In this document: one piece after another, positions 47,394 to 57,838 of the stretch
Layout of the letters: each line of letters starts with the position of its first letter
Numbering within the stretch: the first letter of the stretch is position 1
From: Vitis vinifera
Taxonomy: Eukaryota > Streptophyta > Magnoliopsida > Vitales > Vitaceae
DNA: 64,000 nucleotides
NCBI RefSeq assembly: GCF_030704535.1
Contig: NC_081819.1
Span: 22,788,001-22,852,000, forward strand
Reading direction: 5' to 3'
Position numbers and translations under genes: made by a program
The notes under the pieces: model-generated
Told to the model about the DNA's origin: nothing
The model's database searches: none
What the model saw: only the letters and a program-made list of their open reading frames with translations

Positions 47394-49587
47394 ATGCAGA
47401 TTCAGCCACACCCACTTCCAAACTATAGTCTTAGGTCACCAATTTTCTCACCTTCGACCCATTTTCTCATACCTTTCTCATCATCATTCCAACCTACTAA
47501 ACTTGTCTCTATTCCAAATTTCCCATCTGGGTCTTGCGGCTCACTCAAAAGGATGTCTAAGTCACAAACTGGTTTGAGAAGCTATGGTGGTTTGGTTAGT
47601 GTCAGATGTGAGGCTTTACAGGGAAAAGAGGATGATGGGTTCTATATGAGGAGGTGTGTGGAGCTGGCAAGGAAGGCTATTGGCTGTACAAGTCCTAATC
47701 CCATGGTTGGGTGTGTCATTGTGAAAGATGGAAAGGTTGTTGGCGAAGGGTTTCACCCAAAAGCTGGGCAGCCTCATGGTGAGGTAAACCCCAAAATCTC
47801 TCTCTTTTTTCCTTAAGCTCTGATTGGTTGTTGAGAATATGCAGGAAAATGAAAAAGATAGAATTTTGAATGTTCGATTTTTCACTTTTTGGGACCTGAA
47901 GTAATCTGATATAATATTTCTGGGTTAAATTTCAATTGTCTTTAAATGATTATAAGCATTTTGTTTGCGTCTCATTTAAAATAGTACTATTGCTCAGAAA
48001 ATTAAACCTGTTTCTGGTTCTTTTATGTTCGATTTTTCACTTTTTGGGACCTGAAGTAATCTGATATAATATTTCTGGGTTAAATTTCAATCGTCTTTAA
48101 ATGATTATAAACATTTTGTTTGCATCTCACTTGAAATAGTACTATTGCTGAGAAAATTAAACCTGTTTCTGGTTCTTAAAAGATGTAACTTCAGTATTCT
48201 AACCAATAATGTGTTAGCCTCATTGTGACTTTGGATTGCAAGCGTATGTATTGATGTAGTTTTTTATCATATTGATGTTGGATGTGGATTTTGAACTATT
48301 GGGTTTTTTTTTAAGAAACATGGTTAGAGGAAAATACAGATTTGATTGAAGGTTTCTGTTATGAATGTACAACAGCTGATGAGTTATTTAAGTCAGGGGG
48401 TTCAATTTGCAGGTTTTTGCTTTGAGGGATGCCGGGGATTTGGCCGAGAATGCAACTGCATATGTGAGCTTGGAACCATGCAATCATTATGGGCGAACAC
48501 CACCCTGCACTGAAGCACTAATTAAAGCCAAGGTGAAAAAGGTTGTAATTGGGATGGTCGATCCAAATCCTATTGTGGCTTCAAAGGGGGTGGATAGATT
48601 GAGAGATGCAGGAATTGAAGTCACTGTGGCTGTGGAGGAAGAACTATGCAAGAAGCTTAATGAAGCCTATATACATCAAATGCTGACAGGGAAGCCCTTT
48701 GTCACGCTGAGGTAAACTTATGCTTGTAATTTGAAGAAGAAAGTAAGCCATATATAGTGAGTTGGATAGAGTTCTTTCCATTGACACTATTTTGGTTTTC
48801 TCGATTTTTTTGATTGATTTGCTCAAACAATTCATTCCTGGATGTTGCCTTCAATGTTATTTTAAAATGTGGATTTGGATCTTGGCTCTTTTCCGAATAC
48901 CTGCACATTATCAATCTGTGCTCAAGTAAATATGAATATGAAACAATTCTTCTTAGCATCCTCTCATTGTTCTGCAGATATTCTCTCTCAATCAATGGCC
49001 ACATTTTGGATCAGCTTGGAGAAGGAGTTGAGGAGGCCGGTGGATACTACTCGCAATTGGTACAGGAATATGATGCAATAATTCTTTCTCCAACAACTGT
49101 AACTGAGAAGTTTTCTTTTCCTGCCTCCCAAGAACCTGGAGCCAATCAACCTCTTCATATTTTGATAGCAAAAAGTCCCATCTCACCGAACCAAATCCCC
49201 ATTCCCCACACAGAAGCAACTTCTAAGGTGATAATCTTTGCTGACAATGAGACTGCTGTAGAGCCAGAAATGGTTCAAAAGGGAATTGAAACAGTGGTTT
49301 TGGATCAGATAAATTTGAATGCAGTCCTAGAATATTGTAAACGTCAAGGATTATGCAGCATTTTGCTGGATTTAAGGGGAAATTTTGGCTATTTTGAAGA
49401 CCTTCTCAAACAGTCTCTTGAAGAGAATTTGCTGCAAAAGGTTGTGGTGGAAGTATTGCCATTTTGGAGCACAAATGAAGAAGAGGGACTACCCTTGGCT
49501 TTGAAGAATCTGAGGAAAGGAATTAGATTAAAGAATATAACTTCTAGGAACTCAAATGACAGTGTTGTGCTGGAGGGATATCCCTGA
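47394..49587 (+). CDS. PYRD: Riboflavin biosynthesis protein PYRD, plastid pyrimidine deaminase
   Basis: Three exons (47394-47783, 48413-48711, 48978-49587) give 432 aa. The enzyme deaminates the pyrimidine intermediate of riboflavin synthesis (diaminohydroxyphosphoribosylaminopyrimidine deaminase), a step needed for FMN and FAD. A Ser/Pro-rich N-terminus of about 70 residues lacks acidic residues and fits a chloroplast transit peptide. The deaminase domain shows SPNPMVG, zinc ligand His128 and catalytic Glu130 in HGE, then Cys153 and Cys162 in [12 protein letters not shown]. The HGE motif ends exactly at the first exon border. The C-terminal part (about 225-432) corresponds to the reductase half of bacterial RibD but lacks its usual conserved pattern. 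Plant PYRD is known to keep only the deaminase activity, with reduction done by a separate protein (PYRR). Intron 1 holds a 155-bp tandem duplication. Confidence 0.93.
47871..48180. repeat. 155-bp tandem duplication in PYRD intron 1
   Basis: 47,871-48,025 is repeated directly at 48,026-48,180 (start phrase TGTTCGATTTTTCACTTTTT in both). The two units differ at only a handful of positions, so the duplication is recent. Confidence 0.9.
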
Positions 49588-50128
49588 GGCAAATTAGACA
49601 CATGGTGAGCAAGTGCCAAACTATTGCAATCTTCTCTGGAAACCCAGTTGCTGCACTGCACATGGAGAACACTGAGTTGATTGAATGGTCGTGAGTTTTT
49701 CCTTCCTTCCTCTGCTTGGGAAGAAATGGAAGTGTTAACATTTTCTCTGTTTTCCCCTCTTGTAGATGTATTATCATGAATCGAATTTTTCTTAATAAAA
49801 AAATTCTAAGAAGCATCCTCCCAAACACCTCATGGCAGAATTAAGTATTGGCATTATAATTTATGCATTGAAAACCATGAAGAATGACTTAAAATCATAC
49901 ATTGCCCACTTGTTGCTTGGCATGTTAAATATTTTAAGGTTGAAGGTTTGAAGGTAGCCTTGATCTGGTTGAGTATTGAGTAGTTCTGATGGAGAAAAAT
50001 GATTCATTTAGCTGTTTGGGTTGTGTTGAGTTGAATACGGTGCCGGTGGGAATTGACATATAGAAAGTACTTGACATATAGAAAGTACATTTTTTGATAC
50101 CTATTAAAAAAACATCATCAATTAGATG
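49588..50128. other. PYRD 3' flank
   Basis: This is the probable 3' UTR, with an AATAAA signal at about 49,794. No other gene is seen. Confidence 0.45.
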
Positions 50129-50280
50129 GTGCTATACACATGTTTTCAAATCTCATTCTTTGTACTCTAGTTTCATTTGTGTGTACCTTTGTATCTTGGT
50201 TTCAGTGCTATACACATGTTTTCAAATCTCATTCTTTGTACTCTAGTTTCATTTGTGTGTACCTTTGTATCTTGGTTTCG
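50129..50280. repeat. 76-bp tandem duplication
   Basis: 50,129-50,204 is followed directly by 50,205-50,280. The units start GTGCTATACACATGTTTTCA and end CTTGGTTTC plus A or G, and appear identical except for the last base. This is a very recent duplication in non-coding DNA between PYRD and VCCN1. Confidence 0.92.
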
Positions 50281-50693
50281 TTTGTTTTTACCCTCGATCT
50301 ATGACCTATATCTTACTATACATATTCAATAGTCTGAATTTTTTGTTCTGTAGGGTACCGTTATAGCATCTTTACATTTGCCTGCAATTTGGTGATTTTC
50401 TCATTGATGGGCAAAGCATCAACTCAACAAATTTACATGCTCTGTGATTCTCATTGATGGATCTGCATTAACTCAAATGGTTTAATAAAGTTTCAAGATG
50501 AATTCTAGTTTCTGTAAAGGTGTAATCTTGTATTATATTGAGCAACAAAATTTTAGCATATATACACATACATGCACCACAAAATGGGTTCCACAAGAGT
50601 GAACCAGTTGAGCTTTACAAATCTGTGTGAGGTGGTTTTGATAACAGGAGGCGTAGATGACTCCCAGCTCTTAAAGACTGGGAGAGAATTTCT
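50281..50693. other. 3' flank shared by convergent PYRD and VCCN1
   Basis: The genes converge here. About 50,540-50,693 is probably the VCCN1 3' UTR. No coding region is seen. Confidence 0.4.
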
Positions 50694-52948
50694 TCAACCC
50701 AGTTTTCTGTCCACTTCAGAACTGGGCCTGCCATTAGGTGAGTGCTCATCTGCGTGGTTCTTTCTTTTTGCAATGAGTTGTGCTTGAATCAACTTCTCAC
50801 TGGCAATTGCTTCTTGAATGTTGTTATGAACTAGTTTGCAGAGCTCGTCCAGTGCAAGCATTGGAAATGGTTCTTCAATGAGAACACCCACCTGCAAAAG
50901 CTCTAGGGAGATTAGAGGAAGCTAGAAAGTATGAATGAGTGAATAGCAGAGAGTCCACAGGGGAGAGAAAGAAAGAGACTTCTTCAATGCAGAAGAGAGA
51001 AGCAGCACTGATGAAAGTAGCAGGAACCACAATCCAGTTGCAGTCCTCCCAGAGGATGATGGGGAGAGTGAGATGCCAGAGGACCAGAAACCTTGAGGTC
51101 AGGCGGGTATATGAGAGAGGGATAGGAATGCCCATGAGCTGCTCACAAACACCAATACCCTCATGGAAACAAGATAACTTTGACTCCTGCATCATAATGT
51201 AGAAGTTATGTTAACATTAGTGATCTTTTTATTCCATGTAGTCCCTATATTTGGTGTGTATTTATGTAGTGAAAGACTCAATCATGTGTAATGTAATGAC
51301 CACTCCCTATATTTAGGGTTTGGGTTATTACATGTGTAATGCAATAACCTGGTTTCCCTTGTGGTGTCTCCCCCTAATCGATGTAGAAATCACACACAAC
51401 ACATGGCTTTAAAACACTTCATACGACACTGTCGTCATCTATCTCATGAGATTGTAGGGCAAACAATACAATGCCCCTGTTACAAATATTGTCATTGACC
51501 CTCAAGGTCCAGACTCATCTTTATATATAGTGTTAGGAACTTCTCTTCTTACTGGGATGTTACATATAAGTGTACAATGTGAGAATGCTCTCTGGCACTT
51601 TGATGCATTAACAGAAAATTGAGTGAAGTTGACTAATCCAAGAGGGAAGTTACCAACACATGTCGCTTGGCATCGTCCAGGTTTAGCAGCTGGAGGCTTT
51701 GAGAAATGAACTCAATGATGCAGCGGGGTCGATGCTTTGAACTCAGAACTACTGCTAGATCATCCACCTCAAGCAAATTCTGAAGGTCTTGTCTTATATC
51801 TGAGCCATAGATTACATGACACTGCATTTGAGAAAGTTTATAGCACTATCATTTTATCTCACATTTGAGCTCAATCCAACCAAATCATAGTAGATGATAA
51901 GAAAATGGGTGTGTCTGTAGCATGACTGATTCCAAAGAGGAATATTTCCAACCTTCAAGCCAAAGGGTCATCAATTTTTAGTGGAGAATGAAGGTCACTT
52001 TGATAATATACTTTTGAAAATAATTATCAAAAAATGATTTTGAAGAATAATTTTTGAAAACCATTCTCAAGTGTTTTCAAAAGCAAAATCCTTTTCGATT
52101 TATACCTAATGTGCACTTCTTGGTATTTCTATTCAAATGCTGATTCGCTCAATTCAATCTAGATTCTAGGGTCTTCACTTACTTCCCAACAAAAAACCAC
52201 ACTATATGGATTGCTATAAAATTTGCACAACACGTGTTTGATAAAATGAAGCATCACCAACCTTGAGAGCAACAGGAAATGCCATGATATACTGCAAGAG
52301 CGCCTTCTTCAGCAATGCATCGCCCGAGCTCTCAACCCCCGCTACCACTTGCCTGGCAAAGTCATTAGTCCCTGCAATGATCTTAGTCCAAGCCTTCCTG
52401 CCTTCTTCAAACCTCGAATAGGACGCCTCGGTCCTGAAAACCAGCAAAAGAGCCAAGGCAGGCGCTGTCAACTGGTAGGGCAGTGATGAGGCCCTCAATA
52501 AGGGGAAGAACTCCGGTAACCAGTGAAAGGTAACTGCTGAATTGTAACTAGCAACGATCACTGCCACTGAAGTGAAGGCGATCACCGGAGGAATCAATGA
52601 TAGAATTACCCGCGAAGAAAAGCTGGATAACAGGTGCCTGACATGGCGCCTAGAACTTCTATGCTCCACCCAAGTTTCATGGTTGTATAAAGACCTTTTC
52701 TGCTGCATTCCACGTTCTTTTATGGCATCAGCCCAGTCGGGAACTGTCCGGAGAATTGAGATTAGGGTTAGGTTTTGGGTGGAGGAGGGAGGGGGTGGTG
52801 AGTCCGCTGAGCGTGAAGAGAAGACTCTGAAGGAGAGTTTGGTAGGTTTGGAGGGCAAGGGTAGGAAGTGAAAATTCGGGATTGTTTTGAGAGAAGAATA
52901 GGGTGCTAAGTTTGTGGGTAGTTGAATTGAGTGGGTGGGTTTTCTCAT
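50694..52948 (-). CDS. VCCN1: Thylakoid bestrophin-like chloride channel, VCCN1-type (UPF0187)
   Basis: Four exons on the minus strand (52948-52262, 51821-51654, 51186-50980, 50891-50694) join in phase 0 into 419 aa. A Ser/Pro-rich N-terminus of about 60 residues fits a chloroplast transit peptide. The bestrophin-like core follows: membrane segments in VILSLIPPVIAFTSVAVIVA and LPYQLTAPALALLLVF, the FRTEASYSRFEEGRKAW stretch, HRPRCIIEFIS, HEGIGVCEQLMGIPIPLSYT, then WIVVPATFISAASLFCIEE and a final EEPFPMLALDELC. These match the Arabidopsis thylakoid channel VCCN1, which conducts chloride across the thylakoid membrane and tunes the proton motive force when light changes. The length is normal. 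The first in-frame ATG at 52,948 is chosen because transit-peptide-like sequence follows at once. I see no damage. Confidence 0.93.
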
Positions 52949-54475
52949 TTGTGGGAATTAGGGTTAGGGTTTTCAGAGGAAGAAGAGAATCAAGAGATGG
53001 AGAGGACATGTTAGGGTTCGAAAGGAGTGAGACTGAAGTTAAAGAGAAGTGGATTAGCAGTTAGAAACGGTTGTTTGTGAATGAGGTTTTTACACATATT
53101 CATATGCATTTGGATAAAATATTAGTCGGCACTATTTTCACATCTGCTGTTACCATTTGTTGTCACAGCCCCCCATCTCTGCCATTGATCTTATAGACAA
53201 ACTGATTAAATGGGTCCCATCTACTGTTGGTCAAGGTGCTGTGACCATCACATGCAACACTCAACATATATACTGAGAGGTAGTTGAGAGAAGTTACTCT
53301 TCCTCCACAAGAAATACCCTATCAATTCTTACTGAAATCTCCACCATAAAATTTAAGCCGTCTGATGAGGATACAAACATAAGACCCGAAAAACGTCAAA
53401 ACATACATATATGATATATAACCTAAATAACGATATATTTTGGGCACCTGCCAAGCACCTTGTGACACTATACTGATCAAGTAAATATAAAGAAAACAAC
53501 TCCCTCAAAACATTTAAAATCCTAAGAGGAGGACAAACGGGAGACTATTTGATGAAACCCACCTTCTTGATTAAATCTAACATGAATAGGTTAAAAAAAA
53601 AGAAGGAAAAATCGCAAAAGAAGGTGCCATTCCCTGTATTTTCGCAGGAAAATTTGTAGTATTTTTCTTCGAGACAATACTTAGAAGAAGCTTCCTTTGA
53701 TGAGATTTGTCCTTGCTTTTTCCATTTGAGTAAATCCTGCGCAAGGGTTCTAGAGAACTTGAAATCTCATGGCTAAAAGTCATCTCTTCTGTACTTGATA
53801 TCAATGTGCAGAGCCATCAACTAATGGATTTGAAAACCCTTTTCTTGATTCAGAAATGGGCTAATGAGAATAAAAAGTCAGCTTCTTTAGAGAGGCAACC
53901 AACAGAACCTGTCATTTCCCTCACAATGGCCACTGAGACCAAAAAAACAACCAAAGAAATTATATGCAGACTCAATTGATGACCTCCAAGCCAGTAGTAG
54001 CTATAGTGTAATCAGAGAGCATGCTTCCTTCATGGATTCACAAAGAGCATTCCGGCAGAGCACAATGCTTTGCATATACATGCTTTCTACCCTGAGCACA
54101 TTGAGGGTTTTAAATACCGGAGCCAACCCAAGAAGTTACATCTTATGCAAAATAACCAGCAAAACACATTTGCCTCATAAAAAGAAGTCCTAAATGCTTT
54201 GTTATGAAGGGATAAAGAACCATAATGCAAAATATATATATACATTTCACAAGTAGTAAGTACATCATTCATTTAACTTCTAATGTTCTCATCAAAGTGA
54301 GAAACTGAGCAAGAAGTCAACAAAGTAATCCCCTGAAAAGAACATAGTTTCACACTGCAAATATCCGAACTCAGCCAGATTATAAAAACCTTAATTGAAA
54401 GCACTCTGCCTATACAAAGGCTGTTCGTTCAAAAGATATGGATATTACTTCGCACTGTTGGAGCCCAGCTTCCTG
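52949..54475. other. VCCN1 upstream region and intergenic DNA
   Basis: 52,949-53,100 is the likely VCCN1 promoter and leader (purine-rich on this strand). About 54,100-54,475 may be the 3' UTR of the minus-strand 80-aa gene. Between them I see no gene. Confidence 0.4.
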
Positions 54476-56383
54476 TCACTTTCCTGGGGAGTCCTTTTCT
54501 GACCCAAAGATGAACTCTTTTACAGAACGCTCTGCTGAATGAATAGCATTCTTAATCTGTGATTGCAAGTCAATGCCATCAGAACTCAATAAGGCATATC
54601 AAAATAATTGGTAATCATTAATGGTAAAACAACAAATATTTACAACAACCAATAACTAAAAAGTGCAGTGGTGCAAGTTGTATACTAAAATGTAGATCTC
54701 CATAGGTTTTCAAGAAGCTTCTACATGTTAGCAAGTCTGCTATATAACATGAAACTGCTCATACAGATGTTTCACAAAGCTGACTCCTTGCTCATACTCT
54801 TCCTGAAAAATGAGCACATATGTAACAGGAGAGAACTTCATGGGAGTTGACATTCCAATATTACTAAGCTTATAAGCTGGATTTCTAGATCATCCAATTA
54901 ATACTCATGTGACTGCTAGAAGAACACACAAGATATGATTCCTGAGAGGAGATAAAAGGCTATTTCTCAAGGTCCAAATCAGTGTTATGTAAGAATATCA
55001 TGTCTTATACTATGTCATCATTTTCAAATTTTCTCATTCAAGAAAACCGGATACTGCTTTTTATTAAAAATAACTTAGGTTGACATTACAAGTCATTCTT
55101 CCTGGAAGCTAAAATCTAACACTATCATTTTCTGGGGGTTCCAGAAAATCTTGTGCTTGTGAATTGAACTCTATATAAGATTGGGTCCTAAAAAGCCCTA
55201 GCAAACACTGCACAATGATCTGAAAAGGTCTCATAAGTTATAAGTTTTGCTTCCAGGTGAGTAGGCTTGTAAATGAAAACTTGCAGACCATATTATTCTG
55301 GGAATAAATAGATTGAACTTGAGCTAAGATTTCAATCAAATTAAGGTTGGGTAAAAATTATAAGCTTTGGTTATTACCATATTCTTAAAATAGGACTTTA
55401 TTTTTGTGCATCAGGGAAGAGTGCAAGATGGTCAATTTTGTAGTGGAAGGGGGCCATGGTGATTTTTTCCCCCAAAAAATAACAGTATGATTTCAGGAGA
55501 GAATTCGAAAACAATATCCCAGAATCCCAACAAACCATGTAAAATATGATATCTGTCATTTGTTCATAATTTTCATAATTTTCAATGATCCATCAAACCT
55601 GAGAATCACATCTTCCCATAGTAAAAGAAACCAATAGCACTTCATTCACAACTCCTACTAATCCAATACTCTCAGAGAAATCTTGACAAAGATTGAGAAG
55701 TGTAAGTCACCAGCAGAAACGGGGAAAAAGAAGAAAAAAGAATAAGAAGAGGATCAACATGGCTTAAAGGAGAGAGATGGAGAGAAGATCCAATTGGGAA
55801 AACAATCATATCAAGTAAACCCGGAAACTAGAAAGTGCATATCAATCGAAATCGAAGAAGAACAAATTCAAACTCATCTTCCCAAACAATGAAAACCTAG
55901 CAACTCATCCACACAATACAAAAGCAATCAAACAACTAATTAGCAATATTCCACAAACCCAACATAAAAAAGCCCCCATATTTGCAAAGAATTATCAGAT
56001 ATTGGAGCAACCCCATCAAAAAATAATATCAGCAAAGAATCTGTACATCACAGAAGTAAATCAGTGGCTTTCAAACGTAAAGAGACACGACAAATCAGGG
56101 AAAGCCCATATCAGAAACTTCAAACAAATTGCGAAATGCCCCATTTCTACCCCAATTCCACCTAATAATCCCCAGAAAAAATAGGAAAATTTTGAAAATA
56201 CATAAAAATATGTAAACTTACAGGGTCAAGAGCATTGGGTTCGGCACCGTAATCAGCAGTAAGGAGAAAATATGAAGCAGTGGCAGTAGCCACCATTGTT
56301 GTTCTCCTCACAAGCTTGTCCGTTCTTGGATTCATCAGGATACTCTTCTGCTTACTGCTCTCTGGGAGATGGGAGTAGAACAT
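54476..56383 (-). CDS. Small single-helix protein of unknown function, 80 aa
   Basis: Two exons on the minus strand (56383-56222 and 54556-54476) join in phase 0 at DP^IK across a 1.67-kb intron. The donor is CCT^GTAAGT and the acceptor CACAG^ATT. The protein begins MFYSHLPESSKQKS and has a basic stretch DKLVRR at 22-27. It has one short hydrophobic segment at about 30-43 (MVATATASYFLLTA), then ADYG, an acidic-proline turn, and a charged C-terminal helix (IKNAIHSAERSVKEFIFG) ending DSPGK. I do not know its function. The layout (basic flank, one short membrane helix, charged amphipathic tail) suggests an organelle-membrane accessory subunit, which is inference. The frame ends cleanly and the promoter has an inverted AAAACGC motif 38 bases upstream. 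Confidence 0.8.
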
Positions 56384-56420
56384 TTTGGGAAGCTGTTAGC
56401 ATCCTCGTACGGCGCGTATC

Positions 56421-56435
56421 AAAACGCTGCGTTTT
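56421..56435. promoter_or_regulatory. Inverted AAAACGC/GCGTTTT motif in promoter of the 80-aa gene
   Basis: AAAACGC, a central T, then GCGTTTT form an odd-length palindrome 38 bases upstream of the minus-strand ATG at 56,383. Similar ACG-centred palindromes lie upstream of both kinase genes. Confidence 0.4.
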
Positions 56436-57838
56436 GGTAAATATTGAAACGGTGGAACCTTTTCAGGGATGCTTCGGAAACGGAGAAAGTTATAACGTTT
56501 TAAAATTAAAAATTGTCTAAAAATAGTTTTAATTTTTATTTTAAAAACAAAAATACAAAATAGAAATTGATGTAAAATTGTCACCTCATTTCTTGCTTTA
56601 TTTTACATGAAGATTAAAAATAAAATAATTTTAAAAAAGTTTCACAAGATATCTTATTATATTAATTTGAGAAGTATCAAATAAATTAATCAAATTTTCA
56701 TTTTTAAAATGGCTCTCAATTTTTGTCATGTTTTATACTTTACTTCACATATTCAAAACTCAACACTTTATTCTTCTGATTTATTAAAATGCAACACTTT
56801 ACCTATAAACTTATTAAAAAGTTAATAAATAATTTATTAAGTAAAAAAATAATGTTAAAATGTAAAGAAAAATAATTGAAATGCATAAAAAACATTTATT
56901 ACCCAAGTTCAAAGTCATTATATTTTACAATTTCATATGAAAATCACGAATAATCATATAAATATTTCTCTAAAATAAAAATATAAAAATCAAAAATGAC
57001 AACTATTATATTTAAAGGCATTTAAAAATTTTCATTTTAAGATTATTAATTCAAAGTTGATTTTCCCCCATTTTATGCTAGTGTTTCAACTAAAGTGATC
57101 AATCTCTTTTGTAATTTTATCGAAGGGTTTGTAATTGAGGGCAAAATATTTGATATTTAAAAGGTAAAATATCGGGTTTTGAATATAAGGTAGCAAAATG
57201 TAAATATGTTAAAGGGGGGTAAAATGTATTTACCCTTTTTTAAAATTTGAGGAAGAAAAAAAATTAACAATTTATTTGAATATGCTTCAGAAAAACATGA
57301 TTAATAATGGTTTAAAACAATTTTTAACAACTTATTTTAAAATAGGTCGTGTTTTTAAATAATTTTGAAATATATATTTTTAAAATAGTTAAAGGAATAA
57401 TTAAAAAAATAAAAATAGTTTGAGAACTTTTACATAAATCTAGTTTTACATTTGAATTCTATTCCTAAAAGTAATTCAAAATTGCTTTTAAAAACTATTT
57501 TCAAAAATTGTTTTTAAAAATGGTTTTTGAAAACGGTAATAAGATTTAATTATCTTTTAAATATTTTCTGAATTTTTGTATTTATTTGAGAAGATGTAAT
57601 CCTAATTATAAAATAAGTAAATATTTTATTTCCCCTTTTTTTTTTTTAACTTCCAAGGTGTCAATTTATTACTTGAAAATAATTAACCAAACAGAGGATT
57701 AGCTTCCTTCTATATAATATGTTTTCCATATCAACCTCCGACTTGTAACCAAACACCTCCTTTCCCTGTCTTCCTCCTCTGTACCCGCAAGCCACAACTG
57801 TAACTCCCCAAACCCACTTCCACAGTCCAGACCCAGGA
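56436..57838. other. AT-rich intergenic DNA between divergent genes
   Basis: The sequence is AT-rich. About 57,290-57,545 holds GAAAA/TTTTC-rich, partly inverted phrases like those of the MITE insertions in the kinase introns. The last 130 bases before 57,839 are C-rich and are probably the leader of the next gene. Confidence 0.4.

Noticed and set aside
47141-47577. Open frames running out of the tRNA-Val
   Set aside because: They read through the tRNA and the leader tandem repeat and compete with the well-supported PYRD first exon.
50939-51202. 87-codon + strand open frame
   Set aside because: Antisense to VCCN1 exon 3, which has clear family conservation on the minus strand.
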